IMG/VR virus record: IMGVR_UViG_3300032334_001937
Span: 48,020 to 112,019 of that record
Strand: one strand, 5' to 3'
From: a virus
Length of the DNA: 64,000 nt
The position numbers and the translations under genes were made by a program. The notes beneath the pieces were generated by a model, which was not told where the DNA came from, did no database searches, and worked only from the letters and a program-made list of their open reading frames with translations. Numbering within the stretch: the stretch's first letter is position 1; every line of letters begins with the position of its first letter. Positions 50,643 through 57,243 of this stretch are shown one piece after another.

Positions 50643-50819
50643 ATGATGACACGCAAAGACTATGTAAAGGTCGCTGATATTCTTGCAGGTTATCATGTTG
50701 CAATGATTGACAACTTTTGGTGGGAAGACTTGCTAAATGATTTTGCGCTGATGTTTGAAGAAGACAATCCAAATTTCAAACGTGAAAAATTTATTGAAGC
50801 CTGCGAAGCTGGAATGTAA
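50643..50819 (+). CDS. MTRKDYV-type small phage protein, 58 aa
   Basis: MMTRKDYVKVADILAGYHVA then a second helix pair DFALMFEEDNPNFKREKFIE. Small proteins of this pattern are widespread in phages of actinobacteria and other hosts; the role is unknown. Its second half resembles the C-terminus of the protein at 30941. Last gene of its operon, followed by a conserved hairpin. Confidence 0.72.
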   Translation: MMTRKDYVKVADILAGYHVAMIDNFWWEDLLNDFALMFEEDNPNFKREKFIEACEAGM

Positions 50820-50827
50820 AAAAGGAT

Positions 50828-50852
50828 CCTGAGCATGATTTAAAACTGCTTG
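50828..50852 (+). other. conserved CCTGAGCA hairpin 1
   Basis: CCTGAGCATGATTTAAAACTGCTTG: stem GAGCA/TGCTT, loop with GA and AAAAC conserved among six copies. It lies 9 nt after a stop codon. Confidence 0.6.
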
Positions 50853-50868
50853 AAGTTTCAACTAAAAA

Positions 50869-50917
50869 CTCGGGGCGTTTTCCACAGGTTTATCCACAGG
50901 GTGATAAGTTATCCACA
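50869..50917. other. DnaA-box cluster 3 with CTCGGGGC
   Basis: CTCGGGGCG (50869-50877), TTTTCCACA (50878-50886), then two perfect DnaA boxes TTATCCACA at 50890-50898 and 50909-50917, only 19 nt apart. CTTTACGTGTG follows, as in cluster 2. Confidence 0.65.
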
Positions 50918-50980
50918 TACCTTTACGTGTGATTAAAAACACACCCCAGATTCCCCAGATTTGGCGTTTAAGATTTGTAT

Positions 50981-51003
50981 TTGTCACCCCCATAGTGTAG
51001 GAT
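50981..51003 (+). promoter_or_regulatory. TGTCA-N11 type promoter
   Basis: TTGTCA (50981-50986), 11 nt ending GTG, TAGGAT (50998-51003); ATG 36 nt later. Confidence 0.66.
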
Positions 51004-51038
51004 ATTTATATCAAGTTAATTAAAGAAAGAAGGCTCCC

Positions 51039-51185
51039 ATGACCGATGTATGTCTTGAGTGTAATGAAAATCCTGTAGATATAACTGAACTTTATTGCTT
51101 CCGTTGCTATCTTGACCGTGAAGTAGAAGCGATGATAGAATATGACTTGCTTGACCAACTATGGCTTACAGAGGAGGCTAAATAA
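51039..51185 (+). CDS. small CxxC protein, 48 aa
   Basis: MTDVCLECNENPVDITELYC then FRCYLDREVEAMIEYD: the CxxC...CxxC order of a zinc finger followed by an acidic helix. Start set by promoter and AAGAAGGCTCCC. Confidence 0.66.
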   Translation: MTDVCLECNENPVDITELYCFRCYLDREVEAMIEYDLLDQLWLTEEAK

Positions 51186-51186
51186 T

Positions 51187-51297
51187 ATGGATTTCTACGA
51201 TGAATACTATGAGTCAGATATGATTCGCTCAGACGCTAAATCATGCTATTGCAAACTTCATTCAATCTGCACCAACTGTAAGGAGAGTTACAACTAA
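51187..51297 (+). CDS. small Cys-rich protein, 36 aa
   Basis: MDFYDEYYESDMIRSDAKSC then YCKLHSICTNCKES. The CYC...CTNC arrangement suggests metal binding. It starts 1 nt after the preceding stop and shares one base with the next gene. Confidence 0.6.
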   Translation: MDFYDEYYESDMIRSDAKSCYCKLHSICTNCKESYN

Positions 51298-51512
51298 TGG
51301 AATATTTATACTCAGTATCTTGCACCTATGACGGAGACCGCTCACCTCACTGGGTTGGTCGCTATGATAATGCTATTGACGCAGTTAATTCATGGAATAA
51401 GTTTATTGACTGGGGCATGGCTAATGAATATGCAACTATCAATTTCTCAGAGCCTAATGGCAAAATGCACACCAAAATCTTTTATCGCAACGGAAATGTA
51501 GGGGGTAAGTAA
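51297..51512 (+). CDS. small paralog of the domain in protein 30941, 71 aa
   Basis: MEYLYSVSCTYDGDRSPHWV and the end ANEYATINFSEPNGKMHTKI match residues 24-90 of the protein at 30941, which lies among the oxygenases. The domain looks like alpha/beta with three strands and one helix. It shares one base with both neighbours. Function unknown. Confidence 0.68.
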   Translation: MEYLYSVSCTYDGDRSPHWVGRYDNAIDAVNSWNKFIDWGMANEYATINFSEPNGKMHTKIFYRNGNVGGK

Positions 51513-51652
51513 TGCCAGTATTTCAATTTACCACTTTCATAGATATAAAGGCTAAAGACTATGACTCAGCAATAGAAGCGTTTGACAATAACTTAAAATA
51601 TGGAAATATTAATCGCAGCGATGTATATGTCGCAGATATAGAGGAGAAATAA
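51512..51652 (+). CDS. unknown small protein, 46 aa
   Basis: MPVFQFTTFIDIKAKDYDSA then EAFDNNLKYGNINRSDVYV; beta-alpha-beta like, resembling small domains where a helix with SAIEAF lies between strands. Coupled by TAATG with the preceding gene. Confidence 0.62.
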   Translation: MPVFQFTTFIDIKAKDYDSAIEAFDNNLKYGNINRSDVYVADIEEK

Positions 51653-51653
51653 T

Positions 51654-51989
51654 ATGGGTTCAGTTACAGCACTAGGAATTCAGGATTCAGTTCTTGACTT
51701 GGAGACTCAGATTCTCTATCACCTTAAAGGTAATCACTATCCACCTGTCCCCGCAGAAATGGTGAAGCCTTGCATTGACGCTATTGACGCATACTATGAA
51801 GAAGATTTTGACCGCATGATTGGCATGCCAAAGGTTGGAGATTTTCAGATTCTCTACAAGGGTCAAACTTGGGCGCCTGCACACGCAGTTGTAGAGCAAC
51901 ACCACCTTCACACTTTCATTGAACCTGTAGATGACTGGCAAGATGGTTCAGATGACTTCCCACTCTCGCTAGAATATGATGAGGAGTGA
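51654..51989 (+). CDS. unknown protein, 111 aa
   Basis: MGSVTALGIQDSVLDLETQI, a Pro-containing helical centre (VPAEMVKPCIDAIDAYYEED) and a beta-rich second half. No family is recognised. It is preceded by AGAGGAGAAATAAT, a strong ribosome site, 1 nt after the previous stop. Confidence 0.68.
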   Translation: MGSVTALGIQDSVLDLETQILYHLKGNHYPPVPAEMVKPCIDAIDAYYEEDFDRMIGMPKVGDFQILYKGQTWAPAHAVVEQHHLHTFIEPVDDWQDGSDDFPLSLEYDEE

Positions 51990-51992
51990 TAA

Positions 51993-52235
51993 ATGACTGC
52001 TACAATGAAAACCATGGAACTAGTATGGGCTGATAAATTAACACCAGGGTCGTTGATGGTTGATGATCTAATCAAGGTTGATGGCGAGCTGTATGAAATA
52101 CTCAGCATTGATTCTGATTCAACAGGTGATAATTATTTTATTGATTGCGTTGATGTGTATGGTGAACGTGACACAATAACAATTGCACATGATGTTTATG
52201 TTGATTTATATGTATACATAGACGCAGAAGAATAA
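51993..52235 (+). CDS. unknown acidic SH3-like protein, 80 aa
   Basis: MELVWADKLTPGSLMVDDLI and then GELYEILSIDSDSTGDNYFI: a short beta-barrel pattern similar to Hint- or SH3-like small phage proteins. The first few codons (MTATMKTMELVW) leave three ATG choices; AGGAGTGATAA fits the first. It ends its operon. Confidence 0.65.
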   Translation: MTATMKTMELVWADKLTPGSLMVDDLIKVDGELYEILSIDSDSTGDNYFIDCVDVYGERDTITIAHDVYVDLYVYIDAEE

Positions 52236-52242
52236 AAAACGG

Positions 52243-52268
52243 CTCGGGGCAAAATGTCCAATTTGTCC
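52243..52268. promoter_or_regulatory. CTCGGGGC plus tandem GGACA motif
   Basis: CTCGGGGC (52243-52250) is followed at once by TGTCCAATTTGTCC (52255-52268), two copies at 9-nt period. A further promoter follows 14 nt later. Confidence 0.55.
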
Positions 52269-52281
52269 AATTAAGATGAGC

Positions 52282-52310
52282 TTGCATTTTTCCCACATTT
52301 TTGCTAAAAT
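52282..52310 (+). promoter_or_regulatory. sigma70-type promoter, leaderless
   Basis: TTGCAT (52282-52287), 17 nt, TAAAAT (52305-52310), then 6 nt to ATG 52317. Confidence 0.68.
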
Positions 52311-52316
52311 TATTAT

Positions 52317-52457
52317 ATGAAAAAGACACCTGAAGAGTTACGTAAACTTATGGAATTACGTCGTTCTAATGCAGCGTCTGCGATCCCAAATAAAAAAAAG
52401 TACAATAGGAAAAAATGTCAGTCCCTATTGCTACAATTAAAGAAAGAAAGCGAGTAA
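52317..52457 (+). CDS. small basic protein, 46 aa
   Basis: MKKTPEELRKLMELRRSNAA and a Lys-rich second half (NKKKYNRKKC). It may bind nucleic acid. The start is set by the -10 box 6 nt upstream. The promoter of the GP88 gene lies inside its 3' end. Confidence 0.62.
   Translation: MKKTPEELRKLMELRRSNAASAIPNKKKYNRKKCQSLLLQLKKESE
52415..52437 (+). promoter_or_regulatory. TGTCA-N11 type promoter of the GP88 gene
   Basis: ATGTCA (52415-52420), 11 nt ending TGC, TACAAT (52432-52437), inside the end of the preceding small gene; ATG 52464 follows after AAAGAAAGCGAG. Confidence 0.65.
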
Positions 52458-52463
52458 CCCACC

Positions 52464-53186
52464 ATGTCAAAATTACTTCGTTCAAAAGATAGGAAAGTAG
52501 CAAATGCCGTCACACCTAATGGAAAACAAGCAAGTATCGCTAACACATTCGGCTTACCCGCAGGGAAAGCTTACTCATGTCCTGGAGCGACTAGCGTATG
52601 CGAAAGTGTTTGCTATGCTGGCAAGTTGGAAAAAGTATTCCCAACTGTAAAGGTTAATCTACTTCATAACTGGGAACTATTGCGTAATGCAGACTTAGAA
52701 ACTATGGCTAATCTACTGGATGAAATGATTTCAGACTTTAGAAAAGATTGCGAAAAGCGTAATGCTAAAATGCTATTCCGCATTCACTGGGATGGCGATT
52801 TCTTTAGCGATACTTATGCCTATGCATGGAAAGCCGTAATCATGCTTAATCCAGATATTCAATTCTGGGTATACACCCGTGTGAAGTCTGCAGTACTTAT
52901 CCTTAAGGACATTGCTAATCTATCTTTATATTATTCTACAGATAGCGAAAATAAAGATGAGGGCATTGCACTTAAAAAAGATCATGGAGTATCCCTTGCA
53001 TACCTTGCCAAAAATTTTGCAATAGGACAAGCAGACATGAAAGAGCTTATAGGAAAACCTGGGGCTAAATGCCCTGAGAATAAAAAGGCTATTCCACTTA
53101 TCTCACAGCAAGGGTCTGCCTGCGCTAGTTGCAAGTTGTGTATTTATGAGAAATCTGATATAGTGTTTAGCGCAACCAAAAAGTGA
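52464..53186 (+). CDS. GP88-family protein, 240 aa
   Basis: The protein has the family order seen in mycobacteriophage gene product 88: an N-terminal ANTFGLPAGKAYSCPGAT with CPGA...VCESVCYAGKLE, a middle MLFRIHWDGDFFSDTYAYAW and a C-terminal SACASCKLCIYEKSD. The Cys groups probably hold a metal or iron-sulfur cluster; the activity of the family is unknown. It supports an actinobacterial host. It is the first gene behind its own promoter. Confidence 0.83.
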   Translation: MSKLLRSKDRKVANAVTPNGKQASIANTFGLPAGKAYSCPGATSVCESVCYAGKLEKVFPTVKVNLLHNWELLRNADLETMANLLDEMISDFRKDCEKRNAKMLFRIHWDGDFFSDTYAYAWKAVIMLNPDIQFWVYTRVKSAVLILKDIANLSLYYSTDSENKDEGIALKKDHGVSLAYLAKNFAIGQADMKELIGKPGAKCPENKKAIPLISQQGSACASCKLCIYEKSDIVFSATKK

Positions 53187-53194
53187 GGGGAACT

Positions 53195-53269
53195 ATGATT
53201 AGCCTAATTATCCTATCAGTAACTATCCTATTCTTTATCCTATTAGGGGCAGGGCTAGGGCACAAGTGA
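53195..53269 (+). CDS. 24-residue membrane peptide
   Basis: MISLIILSVTILFFILLGAG and GHK: one membrane segment. The ribosome site GAGGGGAAC is good, and it starts 8 nt after the GP88 stop. Confidence 0.55.
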   Translation: MISLIILSVTILFFILLGAGLGHK

Positions 53270-53320
53270 TGTATATCACACAGAAAATGTCTCAAAATAT
53301 GAGATTATTTGCAGAGCGAT

Positions 53321-53349
53321 TTGTATTTCTAAGATTTTTCAGATATACT
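53321..53349 (+). promoter_or_regulatory. sigma70-type promoter
   Basis: TTGTAT (53321-53326), 17 nt, TATACT (53344-53349); ATG 53383 is 33 nt downstream. Confidence 0.7.
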
Positions 53350-53382
53350 AGAAATATCAACAACTACAGAAAAGGAAACAAA

Positions 53383-53544
53383 ATGACAGTAGCAACAGCA
53401 ACATACAAGGTCGGCGACCTCTTTACAACACAGAAGTCAAAGGTCACAGGGCAGATTCTTGAAATCAAGCCAACAGACAAGAACACAGTTCGTGTGAAGT
53501 TAGATGTAAATGGCAACACACGCTGGACAACTTGGAAGGCGTAA
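53383..53544 (+). CDS. small SH3-like protein, 53 aa
   Basis: MTVATATYKVGDLFTTQKSK followed by beta strands up to RWTTWKA. The size and pattern fit a small beta barrel that could bind nucleic acid. The start follows AGAAAAGGAAAC and the promoter; longer in-frame extension runs through the promoter. Confidence 0.66.
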   Translation: MTVATATYKVGDLFTTQKSKVTGQILEIKPTDKNTVRVKLDVNGNTRWTTWKA

Positions 53545-53596
53545 GCCTTTCATAGTCGCTAATGTACAGCGACTCTAAATAAGTGGCAGGAACTAT

Positions 53597-53625
53597 CCTG
53601 AGCAAGATACAAAAAGGCTCACTTT
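53597..53625 (+). other. conserved CCTGAGCA hairpin 2
   Basis: CCTGAGCAAGATACAAAAAG then GCTCACTTT: stem TGAGC/GCTCA. It ends 2 nt before the promoter at 53627. Confidence 0.6.
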
Positions 53626-53626
53626 A

Positions 53627-53649
53627 ATGTCAGTACCACCCCCTATACT
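53627..53649 (+). promoter_or_regulatory. TGTCA-N11 type promoter
   Basis: ATGTCA (53627-53632), 11 nt GTACCACCCCC, TATACT (53644-53649); ATG 53682. Confidence 0.68.
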
Positions 53650-53681
53650 AGAAATATAACCTACAAAAGAAAAGGAACACC

Positions 53682-54104
53682 ATGTCAAGAAGCAAAGCAA
53701 TCTCAGTTAAAATCGCAACACCAAAGGTAATCAAGGCACTAGAAGATGCACTCTCAAAGTTGGAAAAAGACTATGCAGAGAAAGAAGCCAACGAAGCAAA
53801 GTATCAGAAGGCTTATGATAAGTATCGCAAGGAAATTGCTGACTATGCAATCGCAAACATCAAGAAGGCAGAAAACCTACGCACCAACTATCGTTCATGG
53901 AATAATAGCCTGAACATTGACTTTGACCTCACAGTATCAAAGGATTCACTTCCTACTGAACCTGACCGTGACTTCACAACTATGAGCGACCATGAATATC
54001 GTAGTCAGAAGGAAGAAATGTCAAACGCAATTCGTATCCTCAAAATGACAGATGAAGAAGTAGTTTCTACATCAACTTATCAAGCGGTTGCTCGTTATCT
54101 CTAA
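53682..54104 (+). CDS. coiled-coil protein, 140 aa
   Basis: Residues 15-60 form a highly charged coiled coil (LEDALSKLEKDYAEKEANEA). The rest contains NYRSWNNSLNIDFDLTVSKD and a helical end. It is a single-gene unit with its own promoter. Its codon use is richer in preferred codons than neighbours, suggesting good expression. Function unknown. Confidence 0.72.
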   Translation: MSRSKAISVKIATPKVIKALEDALSKLEKDYAEKEANEAKYQKAYDKYRKEIADYAIANIKKAENLRTNYRSWNNSLNIDFDLTVSKDSLPTEPDRDFTTMSDHEYRSQKEEMSNAIRILKMTDEEVVSTSTYQAVARYL

Positions 54105-54212
54105 ATGAGGTTGGGTGGGGTGTAAAAGCCCCACTCCAATTCGCCAGGCTGATTAGGGCGATCATAGAAATACTATAGAGCAAGGTTACTGCCGACCTAA
54201 AGACGCAGACCA

Positions 54213-54278
54213 CCTGAGCAAGTGCCAAAACTGCTCACCAATATTTATTCAAGTGACCGCATAAATATGCGCCCCGAG
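54213..54278 (+). other. conserved hairpin 3 and GCCCCGAG in gene-free stretch
   Basis: The gap 54105-54401 holds a G/C hairpin just after the stop (TGGGGTGTAAAAGCCCCA, 54116-54133), the conserved hairpin TGAGCA/TGCTCA (54213-54239) with AAAAC in the loop, and GCCCCGAG (54271-54278). No gene is seen in this stretch. Confidence 0.6.
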
Positions 54279-54343
54279 CTGTGTGATTTTTCTCACATGC
54301 ATTAAGTCTCATTATTTAAGATTCCTGGGTTTACGTATTGCAC

Positions 54344-54366
54344 TTGTCAGGGCCCGCTGCTAGACT
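54344..54366 (+). promoter_or_regulatory. TGTCA-N11 type promoter
   Basis: TTGTCA (54344-54349), 11 nt ending TGC, TAGACT (54361-54366). A second reading with N17 and TATATT (54367-54372) is also possible. Confidence 0.66.
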
Positions 54367-54401
54367 TATATTAATAACAAACAAAAGAAAGCAGGCCCCT
54401 C

Positions 54402-54839
54402 ATGGACGCAGTACAGGTAGCAACAACAGAGTTTCTTAACGCACAGATTGCAGCATTACAGGAAGCGCTAGAGAAGAAGGATGCGATGATTATCTCATTG
54501 CAGGACCGCTCTTCAGATAATTCTCAACGACTATATTCAGAACAGCGTTCACACCAAAGCACCAAGGACGCAGTAAAAGAATATGTTCTTGAATCTCTTA
54601 AGGACAATTCAATGTCTCATGACATTGCAGAAGCACTTGCACAGATTTGTGACTTTGAATTAACTAAGACTGTTACCGTTAATGCAGTTGTAGAGTTTGA
54701 AGTTGAGATTGAAGTAGCGTTTGATGTTGACGCAGATGATGTTGCTAACACTCTTGAATTCAGTGTTGATTCATTTGATTATTCAATTGATGACTACAAC
54801 GTTGACACACGTCAATTAAATGCAGAGGATAATATTTAG
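54402..54839 (+). CDS. coiled-coil acidic protein, 145 aa
   Basis: The first 70 residues are a coiled coil (NAQIAALQEALEKKDAMIIS). The second half is strongly acidic, alternating Val/Glu/Asp (VEFEVEIEVAFDVDADDVAN), and looks like a beta sheet. It has its own promoter and ribosome site AAAGCAGGCCCC. Function unknown. Confidence 0.7.
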   Translation: MDAVQVATTEFLNAQIAALQEALEKKDAMIISLQDRSSDNSQRLYSEQRSHQSTKDAVKEYVLESLKDNSMSHDIAEALAQICDFELTKTVTVNAVVEFEVEIEVAFDVDADDVANTLEFSVDSFDYSIDDYNVDTRQLNAEDNI

Positions 54840-54888
54840 TAGGGGGCTACTAATAGACATGCCGAATGTCTTTAAACTAGGTAAGGGC

Positions 54889-54985
54889 CCTGAGCACGGC
54901 CACGTAAACTGCTCCACTAGAGGTAATGCCAGTGCTATAGCGAGGCATCCGTTCCTGAACATGAATTTAAACTGTTCACTTTTTA
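54889..54985 (+). other. two conserved hairpins (4a, 4b) in gene-free stretch
   Basis: The gap 54840-55147 contains hairpin 4a GAGCA/TGCTC (54889-54915) and hairpin 4b TGAACA/TGTTCA (54954-54985). In 4b both sides of the stem changed together, which supports a real RNA structure. CTCGGGGGG follows at 54996. A reading frame crosses this stretch, but its sequence is explained by these elements. Confidence 0.65.
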
Positions 54986-55056
54986 TTGCAAAAATCTCGG
55001 GGGGCAAAACTTTCATTTGTCAAGTTTAAGAAGGGTGTTTAAGATCACAGGGAAAA

Positions 55057-55070
55057 TGTCCAATTTGTAC
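55057..55070 (-). promoter_or_regulatory. tandem GGACA motif (TGTCC, TGTAC)
   Basis: TGTCCAATTTGTAC, period 9 nt, 42 nt upstream of the -10 box at 55112; nearly the same sequence as at 52255. Confidence 0.5.
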
Positions 55071-55094
55071 ACATCTAACTATCCTGATTTGCAT

Positions 55095-55117
55095 ATGTCA
55101 CCCCGTCCTGCTATACT
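55095..55117 (+). promoter_or_regulatory. TGTCA-N11 type promoter
   Basis: ATGTCA (55095-55100), 11 nt CCCCGTCCTGC, TATACT (55112-55117); ATG 55148. Confidence 0.7.
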
Positions 55118-55147
55118 TAAATTTCAACAACAGAAAGAAGAAAACTC

Positions 55148-56170
55148 ATGGCACATGACCTAGAAATACAAAATGGAAAAACATCGTTCGCATCATTTCG
55201 TGAACCTGCATGGCATGGATTGGGTACCGTATTCACAGAAGAAAAGACAACCGCAGAAATGCTATCATTAGCAAATCTTGACGGTTGGAATGTTCGTCTT
55301 GAGGATTTGGAAACCCCATCACACCTAACAAGCGACAAGGCGTATCAGTACGTCTTGCGTACTAACCCTACAGATAATTCTCAGACAGACATTCTTGGTG
55401 TCGTTGGTGAGCGTTATCACGTAATGCAGAATGAAGATTTATTCTCATTTGGTGACAATATTCTTGACGGTGGTGGACGTTGGGAAACCGCTGGCTCAAT
55501 CAAGGGTGGACGTGTTGTGTTCGGTGCATTAGCACTAGAGCGTGAGACAGTCCTAGACCCTAGCGGTGTTGCAGATAAGGTAAAGACTTATTTACTTATC
55601 AACACATCACACGATGGCTCAATCGCTATTCAAGCAAGTATCACACCTGTTCGTGTTGTATGCGCTAACACTCTTAACCTTGCTCTTGGTGGCGTAGGTC
55701 GCAAGAAGAACAAGGGTATCAAGCAATCTTTCAAGATTCGCCACACTCAGACCGCTAATGGTAAAGTACAGATTGCACGTGAGACTCTTGGTCTTGCTAA
55801 TGCTTACATGGACGAATTTGATATCATGGCTAAGGCTATGTTTGAGAAAGAAGTCAATGCTAAGTCTTTCAATGATATTATTCTCGCTGCTTATCCTAAG
55901 CCAGAAAAAGACGCTAAGGGTGCAATCAAGAAGTGGGAAAATAAAATTGACATGGTAAATGATATTTACACAGGTGAATTTAACGGCATGATTGCTGGTA
56001 ACGCTTGGGGTGCTTTCAATGCACTTACAGAACGCCTTGATTGGTACCGCACAGCAAGAGGTGGTTCTAACGAATCTATCCTTGCAAGTGCAAGCGGATT
56101 TGACCCTGCAATTAACGCAGAGAAGAATCGTTTGCTTAAAGTTGTGCAGAATGTTATGCAACTAGCATGA
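55148..56170 (+). CDS. DUF932 / TIGR03299 phage-plasmid protein, 340 aa
   Basis: The start MAHDLEIQNGKTSFASFREP, then AWHGLGTVF, and the blocks YQYVLRTNPTDN, GVVGERYHVMQNEDLFSFGD and VKTYLLINTSHDGSIAIQAS are typical of the DUF932/TIGR03299 family found in phages and plasmids, including many actinophages. Its role is unknown, though it is often near replication or recombination genes. It is a single-gene unit with its own promoter and is followed by the conserved hairpin and the tRNA. Confidence 0.87.
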   Translation: MAHDLEIQNGKTSFASFREPAWHGLGTVFTEEKTTAEMLSLANLDGWNVRLEDLETPSHLTSDKAYQYVLRTNPTDNSQTDILGVVGERYHVMQNEDLFSFGDNILDGGGRWETAGSIKGGRVVFGALALERETVLDPSGVADKVKTYLLINTSHDGSIAIQASITPVRVVCANTLNLALGGVGRKKNKGIKQSFKIRHTQTANGKVQIARETLGLANAYMDEFDIMAKAMFEKEVNAKSFNDIILAAYPKPEKDAKGAIKKWENKIDMVNDIYTGEFNGMIAGNAWGAFNALTERLDWYRTARGGSNESILASASGFDPAINAEKNRLLKVVQNVMQLA

Positions 56171-56178
56171 TACAATTT

Positions 56179-56203
56179 CCTGAGCATGAAATAAAACTGC
56201 TCT
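56179..56203 (+). other. conserved CCTGAGCA hairpin 5
   Basis: CCTGAGCATGAAATAAAACT then GCTC: stem GAGCA/TGCTC. It ends 3 nt before the tRNA. Confidence 0.6.
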
Positions 56204-56205
56204 CT

Positions 56206-56279
56206 GGTCTGTTAGCTCAGTTGGTTAGAGCGCTACCCTGTCACGGTAGAGGTCGTGGGTTCAAGTCCCATACAGATCG
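56206..56279 (+). tRNA. tRNA-Asp (GTC)
   Basis: A full cloverleaf: acceptor GGTCTGT/ACAGATC, D arm GCTC-AGTTGGTTA-GAGC, anticodon stem CTACC/GGTAG with loop CTGTCAC (anticodon GTC), T arm GTGGG-TTCAAGT-CCCAT and discriminator G. CCA is not encoded. Length 74 nt. Confidence 0.95.
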
Positions 56280-56293
56280 CAAGCGTAAATGGG

Positions 56294-56322
56294 GCCCCGA
56301 GAAAATTTGGACATTTGGGACA
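56294..56322. promoter_or_regulatory. GCCCCGAG plus tandem GGACA motif
   Basis: GCCCCGAG (56294-56301) in GGGGCCCCGAG, followed by GGACATTTGGGACA (56309-56322), two copies with period 9 nt. A promoter follows about 40 nt later. Confidence 0.55.
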
Positions 56323-56364
56323 TTTAACTAATTGTATTAATATAAAAACCTTATTAAGAAAGAC

Positions 56365-56393
56365 TTGACTTTTTCCCTGAAATTTGCAATAAT
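56365..56393 (+). promoter_or_regulatory. sigma70-type promoter, leaderless
   Basis: TTGACT (56365-56370), 17 nt, AATAAT (56388-56393), 6 nt to ATG 56400. Confidence 0.7.
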
Positions 56394-56399
56394 TAATAC

Positions 56400-56561
56400 A
56401 TGACCACAACATACAAACCATATACCATACACGAACTCGTAGAGGAAATCTATGAGGACAACTTCTCTCACTTTGATTTCATGGAAAACATGAACGGTGG
56501 GGATTGCGATTGTAATCTACATAATGCCATGAACCTTATTGTCAAGTATTGGGGAGAGTAA
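56400..56561 (+). CDS. unknown small acidic protein, 53 aa
   Basis: MTTTYKPYTIHELVEEIYED then FDFMENMNGGDCDCNLHNAM; two Cys in CDC. Start set by the promoter. It shares one base with the next gene. Confidence 0.65.
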   Translation: MTTTYKPYTIHELVEEIYEDNFSHFDFMENMNGGDCDCNLHNAMNLIVKYWGE

Positions 56562-56713
56562 TGCTAGGATATACCATAGAAGATATTAACAAAATACAAG
56601 AGTGTCTTAGTTTACTTAGCAAGGCTGATGGCATACCACAAGACCTTTGTGATGGATTAGAAATGGCTAACTCATTCTTTGATGGACTATGGGCAGAAGG
56701 GTACTTTGACTAA
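56561..56713 (+). CDS. unknown small helical protein, 50 aa
   Basis: MLGYTIEDINKIQECLSLLS and following: two helices and an acidic end. Coupled by TAATG at both ends. Confidence 0.62.
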   Translation: MLGYTIEDINKIQECLSLLSKADGIPQDLCDGLEMANSFFDGLWAEGYFD

Positions 56714-56823
56714 TGCATAAACATCATTGGTTATCTTCAGATGTACCAGGGGTATATACCTGTACATTTAATTGTGGGTTTGGATATTGGAATCCTAAGA
56801 CAGAACAAATAGAGGAACAATAA
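56713..56823 (+). CDS. small His/Cys peptide, 36 aa
   Basis: MHKHHWLSSDVPGVYTCTFN then CGFGYWNPKTEQIEEQ. The order H-x-H-H and C-x-x-x-x-C could bind metal. Coupled by TAATG at both ends. Confidence 0.58.
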   Translation: MHKHHWLSSDVPGVYTCTFNCGFGYWNPKTEQIEEQ

Positions 56824-57065
56824 TGTGGACTAAGTATGATTATGTTTGTACTAACTGTGATGCTTTGATTGAGATTACCGCCCAGGTTTACCCTGCCCTG
56901 GACCCTGACTGTATCTGTGGAAATAGCATGATTATTAGTATTGGTACATCCCCTGGCAATGCCCCGATCATAACGGATGTGAGCAAAGTCACACCCTCAA
57001 ATGTTGTAAAAATCAACACCAACCCCTATACTGGTATAAAGGAGAAAACAAATGCCAACATATGA
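56823..57065 (+). CDS. zinc-ribbon (FmdB-like) protein, 80 aa
   Basis: The N-terminal half has YDYVCTNCDALIEITAQVY then DPDCICGNSM, a CxxC...CxC ribbon of the FmdB regulator type common in phages. The second half is Thr/Val/Asn-rich and extended. It overlaps the next gene by 14 nt. Confidence 0.72.
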   Translation: MWTKYDYVCTNCDALIEITAQVYPALDPDCICGNSMIISIGTSPGNAPIITDVSKVTPSNVVKINTNPYTGIKEKTNANI

Positions 57066-57243
57066 TGTAACAGTAATCGTAGAATATAACTATGAAGTAG
57101 AAGCAGACAATGAGGTTGAGGCTGAAGAGCAAGGCTGGCACTATGAGGATTATCCGTTCTCTGGTGAAGTCTATTCTATTGAAGTAGAAGAGCAACCTGT
57201 AGGTGAGGAATATGATGAGGACGAAGATGAATCCACTGATTGA
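57052..57243 (+). CDS. small acidic protein, 63 aa
   Basis: MPTYDVTVIVEYNYEVEADN: alternating pattern of a beta sheet, with AEEQGWHYEDYPF and a very acidic end EYDEDEDESTD. Resembles DpnD/PcfM-like small proteins; not certain. The ribosome site is AAAGGAGAAAAC. Confidence 0.65.
   Translation: MPTYDVTVIVEYNYEVEADNEVEAEEQGWHYEDYPFSGEVYSIEVEEQPVGEEYDEDEDESTD

Noticed and set aside
54820-55029. Plus-strand reading frame of 69 residues behind the gene at 54402
   Set aside because: It runs through two conserved hairpins and the CTCGGGG motif, overlaps the previous gene and has no ribosome site. The non-coding explanation is better.
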